Assembly (NCBI GenBank): GCA_022572465.1
Contig: JACZVV010000007.1
Coordinates: 1 to 49,595 of the forward strand
Length of the DNA: 49,595 nucleotides
Direction: 5' to 3'
Source of the DNA: Chloroflexota bacterium
GTDB taxonomy: Bacteria; Chloroflexota; Dehalococcoidia; SHYB01
Part shown: positions 38,134 to 47,259 of the stretch, in pieces
Position numbering within the stretch: the first letter of the stretch is position 1
How the letters are laid out: the number at the start of each line of letters is the position of its first letter
Position numbers and translations under genes: made by a program
Notes under the pieces: generated by a model
What the model was told of the DNA's origin: nothing
The model's database searches: none
The model's input: the letters and a program-made list of their open reading frames with translations, nothing else

Positions 38134-39195
38134 TCAGTTCAGAATCCCCACGTCGCGAAGCAGGTCCAGCGTGCCCCGAAGGTCGGCCAGGTTGCTCAGG
38201 TCGATGTCCGGCGGGTCTAGCTGTTGCAGCGACGGCACGCCCTCGGGCGACGGGACGTTGGCCGCCAACGGGAACTCGTGGGTCTGGGTGGCGAAGTAGG
38301 TCTGCGCATCGACGCCCAGCATGTAGTCGATGAACCGTCGCGCCGCCGCCTTGGCATCGGACGATCGGAGAATGCCCACACCGGCCACGTTGACCAGCGC
38401 TCCAGGGTCGCCGCCGGTGTAGTAGTAGTTCCGGGCTTTGAACCCCTCGCCGCGCTCGTCGAGGAAGCGGTGGAGATAGTAGTGATTGACGAATCCCACG
38501 TCGATCTCTCCAGCCTCGACGGCGGCCACGATGGGCGTGTTGCTCGAAAACGCTTTCGGCTTGTTCGCTTTGACGCCCTTGAGCCACGCGCGCGCGCCTT
38601 CCTCGCCGAGCTGGACGCGCAGAGCGGTGACGAACGCTTGGAACGAGCCGTTGGTGGGCGCCCAACCGATACGCCCCTTCCACTTGGGGTCGGTGAAGCC
38701 CAGGATGGAGTCGGGCAGGTCGGTCTCCGGGTCGATGGCCTCGGTATTGTAGATCACCGTTCGCGCCCGGCCCGACGTCCCCACCCACAGACCCTCGGGT
38801 GAACGGAACTTCGCATCGACCCGGCCCAGGAGCTCGTCGTCCAGCCGGTCCAGCACCCCTTCCCCGGCCAACGCGCCAAGAGCGCCGGCGTCCTGAAGCA
38901 GCACCACGTCGGCGGGGCTGTTCCTCCCCTCCTCAAGGATGGTGGCCGCGATGGCGGCGCTGCTGGCGTACCGCACCTTGACCTTGATGCCCGTTTGCTC
39001 CTCGAAGGCGTCCAGCGCCGGCTGTACCAGGTTCTGGTTGCGGCCCGAGTACAACAGCAGCTCGGCGCCACGCAGCGAATCGCCTTCGCCGGTGGGTCCC
39101 GCGTCATCTCCGTTGCCACCGCACGCGGCGGCAAGCAGGGCCACCGCCAGCGCCAGCACGCCGAATCCTCCGAGCCGATGGAGAGTCAAGTTCAC
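38134..39195 (-). CDS. Iron(III) ABC transporter substrate-binding lipoprotein (FutA/FbpA-like)
   Basis: Signal and lipobox LLAAACGG; LLLYSGRNQNLVQPALDAFEEQTGIKVKVRY; NHYYLHR and YYYTGGDPGALVNVAGVGILRSS. Confidence 0.9.
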   Translation of the reverse strand: MNLTLHRLGGFGVLALAVALLAAACGGNGDDAGPTGEGDSLRGAELLLYSGRNQNLVQPALDAFEEQTGIKVKVRYASSAAIAATILEEGRNSPADVVLLQDAGALGALAGEGVLDRLDDELLGRVDAKFRSPEGLWVGTSGRARTVIYNTEAIDPETDLPDSILGFTDPKWKGRIGWAPTNGSFQAFVTALRVQLGEEGARAWLKGVKANKPKAFSSNTPIVAAVEAGEIDVGFVNHYYLHRFLDERGEGFKARNYYYTGGDPGALVNVAGVGILRSSDAKAAARRFIDYMLGVDAQTYFATQTHEFPLAANVPSPEGVPSLQQLDPPDIDLSNLADLRGTLDLLRDVGILN

Positions 39196-39233
39196 CGCCT
39201 GGCCTCCTTCGCCAATGCTTTGTTATGAATGTT

Positions 39234-39264
39234 GTGCATGCATAGCTAATTACTACGTATGCAC
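39234..39264. promoter_or_regulatory. 31-bp interrupted palindrome upstream of iron-binding lipoprotein gene
   Basis: GTGCATGCATAG-CTAATTA-CTACGTATGCAC; arms pair at 10 of 12 positions. Confidence 0.6.
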
Positions 39265-39441
39265 GTTGTCTGCGTCGGCGAGTATACGAGGCGCGTCAAT
39301 GCCAGTCAAGAGCCCAGAGCGAAGTGCCTGGCCCCGTTCGAACTCCAAAGCCCGCTTGGCTCCTGGGCAAACGGCCTCACGCTCCTTGACCCTCGCCTCG
39401 ACCCACGGGTATGCTGAACAAGTCGACAGCAGTCCTTCCCT

Positions 39442-39518
39442 CGGGGCGTAGCGCAGCTTGGTAGCGCGCCACGTTTGGGACGTGGAGGTCCCGGGTTCGA
39501 ATCCCGGCGCCCCGACCA
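39442..39518 (+). tRNA. tRNA-Pro (anticodon TGG)
   Basis: CGGGGCGTAGCGCAGCTTGGTAGCGCGCCACGTTTGGGACGTGGAGGTCCCGGGTTCGAATCCCGGCGCCCCGACCA; anticodon loop TTTGGGA; encoded CCA. Confidence 0.96.
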
Positions 39519-39905
39519 GCCCGACTCTACCGGGCGAAATCCCTCGCCCACCACGCAGCTCGCATCGCCCTCGGCAAGCCGGCCGCCGCTGCATAATGCT
39601 CCGTCGCCGACCCCCGCCGTCGCCCGAGCGAGGCCAATCACGTCCACCACGGAGCTCGCGAACGTCTACAGGACCTACGCCGGTCTGCTCTCCAGCGTCG
39701 AGCAGGAGTTCAACCGAGTCCGCGACATCTTCATTGACCGGATGGAGTGCAGGAAGGGCCACAGATGGCACTGGACTACCGTTGGCTGGAGTTCAGGACC
39801 GGCGTCCGCCAGGCCCTCGACCCGACCGGCGTGGTCGCCACCGCGGCCTCGGCCATCGTGTTCGACTACGAGGCGCTGCTACAAGAGAAGGTCGATTCGA
39901 AGCCG

Positions 39906-39976
39906 GTGGCTGAGCCGCAGCAACATATTCGGCCCACCCTGTCAGCGGCTGAGATGGCTGAGGCGGCTCAGCCGCC
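39906..39976. repeat. GGCTGAGCC-type hairpin repeat copies near the SDR gene 3' end
   Basis: GTGGCTGAGCCGC 39906-39918 followed by agcaacatattcggcccacc; GGCGGCTCAGCCGCC 39962-39976. Confidence 0.75.
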
Positions 39977-39980
39977 GGCG

Positions 39981-40742
39981 TTAGGTCCCAGGCATCTTTG
40001 AGGTCAGGCCCCCGTCGACGAACACCAGCTGGCCCGACACGTACTCGGCATCGTCGGAGGCCAGCATCAGGATGACGTTGGCGATGTCGCGTGGCTGAGC
40101 GATCCGGCCCCAAGGCAAGTTTTTCTCCATTGCCGCGACCTGCTCCGGGTCCTGGAACGCTTCGGTGATGTTGGTCTGCGTCCCGCCTGGACCCACGGCA
40201 TTCACGTTGATCCGATACGGGGCCAGCTCCACCGCCGCGGCGCGGGTGAACATCTTCACGGCGCCTTTAGCCGCCGAGTAGTGGGCGTTGCCCGGGATGG
40301 CGTAATCGGAGTTCACCGAGCCCAGGTTGACGATCCGGCCCTTGCGTTTCTCCCGCACCCAGTAGCGAGCGGCCTCCTGGGTGCACAGGAACATGCTCTT
40401 GAGGTTGACCTCCAGCATGCGGTCCCACATCTCCTCCGTGATCTCCAACAGCGGCGCCCAGGTGAGAATGCCGGCGTTGTTCACCAAGATGTCGAAGCCG
40501 CCGAAGGCGGAAAGCGCCTCGGAGAACAGACGCTTCACGTCGACCCCTTTTGAGACGTCGGCGGTGACGGCGACGGCGTTGCCACCAGCCTCGCCGACCA
40601 GCGCAACGGTCTCCGCAGCCCTGGGCCCATCGATGTCGGCGACCACGATGCTGGCCCCCTCTTCCGCGAAACGCAGTGAGACCCCCCGGCCAATCCCGCT
40701 GCCCGCACCGGTGACGATGGCAACCTTGCCTTCCAGCCGCAT
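39981..40742 (-). CDS. SDR family oxidoreductase
   Basis: MRLEGKVAIVTGAGSGIGRGVSLRFAEEGASIVVADID...NNAG...YSAAKGAVKMFTRAAAVELAPYRINVNAVGPG; start at 40742. Confidence 0.95.
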   Translation of the reverse strand: MRLEGKVAIVTGAGSGIGRGVSLRFAEEGASIVVADIDGPRAAETVALVGEAGGNAVAVTADVSKGVDVKRLFSEALSAFGGFDILVNNAGILTWAPLLEITEEMWDRMLEVNLKSMFLCTQEAARYWVREKRKGRIVNLGSVNSDYAIPGNAHYSAAKGAVKMFTRAAAVELAPYRINVNAVGPGGTQTNITEAFQDPEQVAAMEKNLPWGRIAQPRDIANVILMLASDDAEYVSGQLVFVDGGLTSKMPGT

Positions 40743-41058
40743 AGCTTGTGTCCCTCCCTGGTCGGTTACGGCGTGTAGGGTACCGTGTTCCTGCGTCCCT
40801 GTCCAGGCAGGTCCGTTCACGACCAGGGCCTCTCATCGCCACCCCTTCGGCACGAGTAACGCCGCGACTCGTCCCGCTTCGGGAGGCCCGGGACGGCATC
40901 GGGACTCCGTCGAATCCCACTCGCAGCCCCGACGGGTCGGGATCAGGAAAACGAAATGACCCTGGGCGGGGTGGACAATTGTTGACAAATATATTAAACT
41001 TAGTTTTGAACTAAATCCATATCGAACATCCCGTCCCTTTTAGGGCCCTCCTCCAGGT

Positions 41059-41088
41059 CAGGCCCCTCGTCAAACAACGAGGGGCCTG
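41059..41088. terminator. Strong isolated hairpin
   Basis: CAGGCCCCTCGT-CAAACA-ACGAGGGGCCTG, 12-bp perfect stem followed by TTCCTTTC. Confidence 0.7.
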
Positions 41089-41219
41089 TTCCTTTCAATG
41101 ACAGGCCCTGTGCACGGCCTCGAAGGCAACCCATCGCTCGCCCTCCTCGAAACCCGAGAAACCCGGCCCGACGTATGCCCATATAGGCAGAACGCAAGAA
41201 ATTCGCTAGAATCGAGTCG

Positions 41220-41765
41220 ATGCTTTCACTTCGCTTCCCCCGCGTCGTTCCCTACGCCGCCGTGAGCCTGGTCGCTCTGCTCGCGTTGGCGGCCTGCTCC
41301 TCAGACCCGGACGGGATTGCGTTCCAGGGCGTCCAGCGGGGTAACTCGCTGTGGGTCCAGGTGCACAGCATCCAGATCATGGACGCCGTCTACTACGAGC
41401 AGGACGACGTTTCCTACGTCATCAGACCATCGGATCCAGCCAACAAGCTGGCCGTCGTCGACGCCTCGGTGGGCAACAACAGGTCGACGACCGTGCTCAT
41501 GGACGTCCGCGACGGCGGCTTCACGCTGCTGACCGCAAGCGGCGACACATACCAGCCCATCAACCCGTTCGAGGTCAGCGAGCTGGAGCCGAACCCTCCG
41601 CTCGGCGAGCCGCTGGGCATCTTCATCTGGGGCAACTTCGAGATCCCAAGAGATTACGCCATCAGGGCGTGGGCGCTGTTCGAGGTCCCCGAGGACATCG
41701 AGCCAACCCAGTTCAGGTGGGACACCGTCGAGACGGTGTTCGTCCGCAACCAGATCAAGCGGTAA
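41220..41765 (+). CDS. Putative lipoprotein of unknown function
   Basis: Signal peptide and lipobox SLVALLALAACSS; no recognised domain. Confidence 0.7.
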   Translation: MLSLRFPRVVPYAAVSLVALLALAACSSDPDGIAFQGVQRGNSLWVQVHSIQIMDAVYYEQDDVSYVIRPSDPANKLAVVDASVGNNRSTTVLMDVRDGGFTLLTASGDTYQPINPFEVSELEPNPPLGEPLGIFIWGNFEIPRDYAIRAWALFEVPEDIEPTQFRWDTVETVFVRNQIKR

Positions 41766-41793
41766 TACCGGCGTCCCCCTCCCTGAACGTCGG

Positions 41794-41823
41794 TTGACAC
41801 CGTTGTCAGCCCCTGGCTATGAT
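41794..41823 (+). promoter_or_regulatory. sigma70-like promoter for enoyl-CoA hydratase/ligase cluster
   Basis: TTGACA, 18 nt, TATGAT. Confidence 0.6.
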
Positions 41824-41874
41824 TGGGCGGCACTCCCCCTCCTCATTCTTGGAATACGCTTGCGCCGAAGACCC

Positions 41875-42633
41875 ATGACCCGAAGTTCGGTCCTCCTGGA
41901 AAAACGCGACGCCATCGCCCGCATCGTCTTGAACCGGCCGGCGATGGGCAACGCCATCGACTCGGCGTTGGCCCATGAGCTGCGAGACGCCTGTCGCGAC
42001 GTCGTCGAAGACGACGATGTGACCGTCGCGGTCATCACGGGCGCCGGCCAGTCGTTCTGCCAGGGCAGCGCCGGCTTCTCGGGCCTGACGCCCGGCGTGA
42101 TCGCCGAACGCCAGGTCGCCTGCGCGATCGCGGACATCCCCAAGCCCACCATCGCCGCGATGAACGGCGACGCTTTGGGCCAGGGCCTTGAGCTGGCCCT
42201 GGCCTGCGACCTTCGCGTCGCCGCGGAAGGCGCTCGCTTGGGCCTCACCCAGATTCTGGAAGGAACGATGCCGTGGGACGGCGGGACCCAGCGGCTGCCC
42301 CGTGCCGTCCCCAGAGGCATCGCCCTGGAAATGATCCTGACCGGCAAGACCATCGACGCCCGCGAGGCGCTGGCCATCGGCCTGGTGACGCGGGTCGCGG
42401 CGCCGGGAGAGCTGGACGCAACGGTTGGTGAGCTGGCGGCGAAGCTGGCGGCCTCCGCGCCCATCGCGGGCCGCTACGCCAAGGAGGCGATCCACCAGGG
42501 CATGGACCTCCCACTGAGCCACGCCCTGCGGCTGGAGGCCGATCTGGCCGTCTTGCTGCACACCTCCAGCGATCGCTCGGAAGGCATTCGGGCCTTCCTC
42601 GAAAAACGAACGCCCCGGTTCAAGGGCGGATAG
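41875..42633 (+). CDS. Enoyl-CoA hydratase/isomerase family protein
   Basis: ARIVLNRPAMGNAIDSALAHELRDACRDVVEDDDVTVAVITGAGQSFCQGS...LGQGLELALACDLRVAAEGARLG; ATG 41875 is downstream of the promoter. Confidence 0.92.
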   Translation: MTRSSVLLEKRDAIARIVLNRPAMGNAIDSALAHELRDACRDVVEDDDVTVAVITGAGQSFCQGSAGFSGLTPGVIAERQVACAIADIPKPTIAAMNGDALGQGLELALACDLRVAAEGARLGLTQILEGTMPWDGGTQRLPRAVPRGIALEMILTGKTIDAREALAIGLVTRVAAPGELDATVGELAAKLAASAPIAGRYAKEAIHQGMDLPLSHALRLEADLAVLLHTSSDRSEGIRAFLEKRTPRFKGG

Positions 42634-42641
42634 CCGGAGCA

Positions 42642-43376
42642 ATGAGCGCCTTCGAAACGATCCTGTTCGAATCGAAAGACGGCGTCGCCTTGGTGACGCT
42701 CAACCGGCCAAAGGTCCTCAACGCCTACAACGTCCAGATGCGCGACGATCTGTACGAAGCGCTGGGCCTCATCGACGCCGACGACGAGATTCGCGTCGTG
42801 GTCTTTCGCGGCGCCGGCGACCGGGCCTTCTGCGCCGGGGCCGACCTGACCGAGTTCGGCACCGCGCCGTCCCAGGCCATCGCCCGCCAGGTCCGTTTCG
42901 AGCGGGACGTGTGGGGCCGCCTCCTGGGCCTCCGCCAGCCGGTCATCGCGGCGGTCCATGGGTATTGCCTCGGCTCGGGTATGGAGATCGCCCTCGCGTG
43001 CGACCTCCGAATCGCCTCGGCCGACGCCCGGTTCGGACTGCCCGAGACGAGCCTTGGCATGATCCCCGCAGCCGGCGGCACCCAAACGCTGCCCCGCATC
43101 GTTGGCCCGTCCTGGGCCCTGGACGCCCAGCTCACCGGGCGCACGATCGACGCTCGAGAAGCGCTCCGCATCGGACTGGTCAACCGGATCGTCGACCAGG
43201 GCGGCCCTTTCGACGAGGCGGCGCGACTCGCCGCACACCTGGCATCGCGGGACCCGGCGGCCGTGCGGACGGCCAAGGAGGCCGTCGTCCGCGGCCTGGA
43301 CACCACTCTGGACCGTGGACTCGACATCGAGCGCCGCCTGGCCCTCCGAATGGCCCTTCGGAGCGCTGAAAACTAG
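42642..43376 (+). CDS. Enoyl-CoA hydratase/isomerase family protein
   Basis: VALVTLNRPKVLNAYNVQM...GAGDRAFCAGADLTEFG...GYCLGSGMEIALACDLRIASADARFGLPETSLGMIPAAGGTQTLPRIVG. Confidence 0.94.
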   Translation: MSAFETILFESKDGVALVTLNRPKVLNAYNVQMRDDLYEALGLIDADDEIRVVVFRGAGDRAFCAGADLTEFGTAPSQAIARQVRFERDVWGRLLGLRQPVIAAVHGYCLGSGMEIALACDLRIASADARFGLPETSLGMIPAAGGTQTLPRIVGPSWALDAQLTGRTIDAREALRIGLVNRIVDQGGPFDEAARLAAHLASRDPAAVRTAKEAVVRGLDTTLDRGLDIERRLALRMALRSAEN

Positions 43377-43563
43377 GGACGAGCAGCCGGGAGCGAGGGA
43401 CAAGAAGACCGCAATCGACGACCACCAAGAACCAGAGGGCCGTTCGACTCGGCGGCCCGGCGCCAGTGTGACGGACGTTGAGGGACCGGCTAAACTGTAT
43501 CGCGGTCTGGAGCCGGGCAAAAGGGAGCCTGTGACGACGCTGGCCCGATTCAAGGAGGCTTGA

Positions 43564-45129
43564 ATGAACACTACCGAGTTCCTCATGGTGACCAACGCGA
43601 TCGCGCCCGACCGCGAAGCAATCGTCTTTGAGAACAACCGGCTGACCTACGGCGATCTGAACGCGCGATCGAACCGGCTGGCCAACGCCCTGACGGGCAT
43701 GGGCGTTCAGCAAGGCGACCGGGTCGCCTTCATCGAGGTCAATACGAACCATTGCATCGAGACCTACTTCGCCTGCGCCAAGCTGGGCGCCATCTATGTG
43801 CCGCTCAACTTTCGGGCCAAGGCCGACGAGCTAACCTACATGATCCAGGACTCCGGGGCGTCGGTGGTGCTGGCCGGCGGGCGCTACGTGTCGACGGTCC
43901 AGGACATCAAATCCGAGATCGGCGCTGTCAAGCACTTTATCAGCTTGGACGACAAGTTCGATGGGTGGCTCGACTACGAACAACTCCTGGCGAGCGCCCC
44001 CGACGACGATCTGTTCACCGAGATCGACGACTCCGATATGACCATCCTGCTCTTCACCGCGGGCACCACCGGCAAGCCCAAGGGCGTGATGCTGCTGCAT
44101 CAGAACTTCTCCGAGTACGTGATCAATAACGTCACGCCGGCGGAGCCCGACGTGGCGGAGAAGAACATCCTCACCGTTCCCATGTACCACATCGCGGGCA
44201 TCCAGGCCGTCATCTCCTCCGTCTACGGCGGGCGCACGGTGGTCATCCAGCGCCAGTTCGACGCGGAGGACTGGATGCGGCTGGTCCAGGAGGAGCAGGT
44301 CGACCGGGCGATGATGGTCCCCACCATGCTGAAGCAGCTCATGGACGACGAGAAGTTCCAACAGTACGACCTGAGCAGCCTGAAAGTCATCACCTACGGA
44401 GCGGCGCCCATGCCCCTGGAGGTGATCAAGCGCGCCATCGAGGCATTTCCGGGCTGCCACTTCATCAACGCCTTCGGCCAGACGGAGTCGGCCGCCACCA
44501 TCACCATGCTGGCGCCGGAGGACCACGTCATCGAAGGGACCGCCGAGGAGAAGGAGAAGAAGCTCAAGCGCTTGGGCTCCATCGGCAAGCCGCTGGCCGA
44601 CGTCGAGGTCAGGATCATGGACGAGGAGGGCAGCTTGGTGGGCGCCGGCGAGGTTGGGGAGATCGTGGCGCGGGGCGCCCGCATCATGAAGGGCTACTGG
44701 AAGCAAGAGGAGGCTACCAGCGCCACCATCGACAAAGACGGCTGGCTCCACACCGGCGACCTCGGCTACCAGGACGAGGACGACTATATCTTCCTGGCCG
44801 GACGGGCCAAGGACATGATCAAGCGCGGCGGCGAGATGATTTCTCCTGAAGAGGTGGAGAACGTCATCCTGACGCACCCGAAGGTCGAGGACTGCGCCGT
44901 CATCGGCGTGCCCGACGAGACCTGGGGAGAGAGGGTACGTGCCGTGCTCGTCCTCAAGCCCGACGAAACGGTTGACGAGGAGGAGATCGTGGAGCTCTGC
45001 CGCTCTCGCCTGGCCAGCTTCAAGAAGCCCGAGTCGGTGGTCATCACCGATGAGATCCCGCGCAATCCCATGGGCAAGATCCTGAAGCGCGTCCTGCGCG
45101 ACCAGTTCAAGGAGCCCATCACGGCGTAG
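43564..45129 (+). CDS. AMP-dependent acyl-CoA synthetase/ligase
   Basis: LLFTAGTTGKPKGVMLLHQN; GWLHTGDLGYQDEDDYIFLAGRAKDMIKRGGEMISPEEVE; PRNPMGKILKR. Confidence 0.96.
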   Translation: MNTTEFLMVTNAIAPDREAIVFENNRLTYGDLNARSNRLANALTGMGVQQGDRVAFIEVNTNHCIETYFACAKLGAIYVPLNFRAKADELTYMIQDSGASVVLAGGRYVSTVQDIKSEIGAVKHFISLDDKFDGWLDYEQLLASAPDDDLFTEIDDSDMTILLFTAGTTGKPKGVMLLHQNFSEYVINNVTPAEPDVAEKNILTVPMYHIAGIQAVISSVYGGRTVVIQRQFDAEDWMRLVQEEQVDRAMMVPTMLKQLMDDEKFQQYDLSSLKVITYGAAPMPLEVIKRAIEAFPGCHFINAFGQTESAATITMLAPEDHVIEGTAEEKEKKLKRLGSIGKPLADVEVRIMDEEGSLVGAGEVGEIVARGARIMKGYWKQEEATSATIDKDGWLHTGDLGYQDEDDYIFLAGRAKDMIKRGGEMISPEEVENVILTHPKVEDCAVIGVPDETWGERVRAVLVLKPDETVDEEEIVELCRSRLASFKKPESVVITDEIPRNPMGKILKRVLRDQFKEPITA

Positions 45130-45142
45130 GAGACCCCACGGG

Positions 45143-45325
45143 GAGCAAAGATCGATCAGCGAAGCGGCGGGCGCACTCGAAAGCCAGCGCCTAGCCTTGG
45201 GCCGGAAGCCAACCCTGGGCCACGTTCCCTACGCGACGATCAAGGTCAACAAGCGCCGCCTGGCGCTCTTCGCACAAGAGGTGATGCCGCATTTCAGGAA
45301 GAATCCGGTGCTCGCGGACCGGTAG
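45143..45325 (+). pseudogene. C-terminal remnant, probably of a luciferase-like (LLM) flavin-dependent monooxygenase
   Basis: In frame from 45143: EQRSISEAAGALESQRLALGRKPTLGHVPYATIKVNKRRLALFAQEVMPHFRKNPVLADR*; LxLFAxEVMPHFR resembles the LLM C-terminus; no upstream body. Confidence 0.55.
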
Positions 45326-45420
45326 GCGCGCCGTTGGCCTGAGGAGGCTGCGCGGCGAGTGGGCGGAACAGGACAAGCCATTCCAGTTCCCGCGTTGATG
45401 AAGCGCCGGCGGCACATATC

Positions 45421-47259
45421 TCAGTGGTTTTCCCGGAGATACCGGACAATCTCCAACATGACCTTACAATCGACCTCATTGTACTTTGCGATGTCTTGCA
45501 TAAGTTCGATATCTTGAAGTTTAACGCCGTCCTTCGCTGCTTCCCCTGCACACCACCATGCGCCTGCCATTGCCCCGGTGCCATCTGCCGGGCCCTCCTT
45601 CCACCCGGTTTCAACTAAACCAAGTGACCTCATCGCCCTTGCGAAATCTTTGAGGCCAGTTTTGAAAGCGCCGCGGACGACAATCGGCTCTATTTCAACC
45701 ACTTGCAAAAGAAAATCGAACCACGGGAGAGGAGTCCAATTGTGTCCGCGTTGTCTGTTGAATGCCGATTCATCGTTGCTCTCAAGGACACCAGGTTCAT
45801 GACGAAACCAATGTATGAGCCTTGGCTCAAATTCGTGAGGACACAGGCGCTCTTTTACAAACCTCATATGTTCATACCATTCGTCAATGATCATTCTCTC
45901 TGCGGACTCAGTCAGTGAGTCAGCGATGAAACAACGGAATACCCACTGCTCATTTTCTACATGTCCGCATCCGATCATGAATATCAGCGGCTGGCCACCC
46001 ATGTCTGGGATGTTTGCGAATTCGTCTGCCTGGTTGTCTACGGTCTCGAAATCGACATAGAACTCCAACGGTGGGATTTGGTGCCATTCAGACCGGAGAG
46101 TGTTGATCATTGCTGGCCGAACCGGCTTATTATCGTCCGACCTGTTGACGTCCAAGATACGCTGCACAACATTTTGCCGGGAAGATCCACTAACCCCAAG
46201 AATCTGTGCACTCGCTTGTGGGTCGTCCCAAGATTCAACACCTTGCTGATGTGCAGTTACCCGACCTTCCGGGCCGACCCACCACAACTTCGTAAGCTCG
46301 CGTAGCGAATCCGCGATCTCGCCTTTCGCTTTGTGCCACGGGAAGTCTTCTTCATTACTCATATTGGGCCAAAGTTCAGGCACGGACGGTTTGGGCAATA
46401 CTTGCCAATTCGAACCCTGGCCACGCAACCGCCTTAGCCAATCAATCGCGTTTTTGACTCGATCTTCAAGCTGACCCTCAGGCAGCGACTCAGAGTTCGC
46501 TACTGACGCCAACCTTTCCATGCAATTGTGGCCCTTTAATGGGCTACCCCTAATGCGCTGCTGCCAACCTCTACCTAACAAGAATGAGTGGCTCGGCAAG
46601 TATCCCTGGAGTCTCCCAAGGGCCTGGTTGTACAAGAAAACTTGCCCCTTACCTGCCCTGGCTGAACCGCTGTTGAGAAGACCACCTTTCGCGTTCAGCG
46701 ACAAGCGTTGAAACTTAATATCAACCACAACATAGTGCCACGATGCGCTCTCCAAGTCACCCCCTGGAATCGACGCTTCACCCTCAGTCATGACTCCCGG
46801 GAAAAGCTTGTCGAACATGTCGCTGCGAACCAGCAGATCTGGAATTCCATATGTTTGGCTCTCGGCATTCCAGATTACGCCCCGATGAACAATAGGCGCG
46901 CCTCGCTGCATTGCCTCGAAGGTTGCTTCAGCCGTTGCCAGTTGGCGCGTTTGATCAGGTCTAGCATCCATTCGCTCTACACTAATCAAGCTACCCAAGT
47001 GATTCACCACCGCATCTTGGAATGCGGCGCTCTGCCCGAAGATGAAAAGAGTTAGGTTGGTTCTCTTGTCATATGTTGGAAGGGCCGTGTCACGCAAAAA
47101 CCCTGCTTGCTCTCCAAACCGATCCAGCCAATCAAGCAACGGATCTCTAATCAAGTAATTGCGGATGTCCGTTGCCGCGATCCATTGGTCCCAGTCTGCC
47201 TCAGACGTGGGCTTCATCAGAGTTCCATCGTCTCGGTGCGTCAACGCTTGTAAACCCAT
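45421..47259 (-). CDS. Putative dual nuclease: PD-(D/E)XK-like region plus C-terminal RNase H-like (PF13482/TM0106-type) exonuclease region
   Basis: GIPDLLVRSD...WHYVVVDIKFQRL (PD-DxK pattern); LEFYVDFETVDN (DxE) and YNEVDCKVMLEIVRYLREN (C-terminal DEDD-like motif). RBS AAAGGTGG before ATG 47259. Confidence 0.65.
   Translation of the reverse strand: MGLQALTHRDDGTLMKPTSEADWDQWIAATDIRNYLIRDPLLDWLDRFGEQAGFLRDTALPTYDKRTNLTLFIFGQSAAFQDAVVNHLGSLISVERMDARPDQTRQLATAEATFEAMQRGAPIVHRGVIWNAESQTYGIPDLLVRSDMFDKLFPGVMTEGEASIPGGDLESASWHYVVVDIKFQRLSLNAKGGLLNSGSARAGKGQVFLYNQALGRLQGYLPSHSFLLGRGWQQRIRGSPLKGHNCMERLASVANSESLPEGQLEDRVKNAIDWLRRLRGQGSNWQVLPKPSVPELWPNMSNEEDFPWHKAKGEIADSLRELTKLWWVGPEGRVTAHQQGVESWDDPQASAQILGVSGSSRQNVVQRILDVNRSDDNKPVRPAMINTLRSEWHQIPPLEFYVDFETVDNQADEFANIPDMGGQPLIFMIGCGHVENEQWVFRCFIADSLTESAERMIIDEWYEHMRFVKERLCPHEFEPRLIHWFRHEPGVLESNDESAFNRQRGHNWTPLPWFDFLLQVVEIEPIVVRGAFKTGLKDFARAMRSLGLVETGWKEGPADGTGAMAGAWWCAGEAAKDGVKLQDIELMQDIAKYNEVDCKVMLEIVRYLRENH

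Noticed and set aside
41000-41197. 65-aa minus-strand ORF
   Set aside because: Crosses the strong hairpin at 41059-41088; no domain or RBS.
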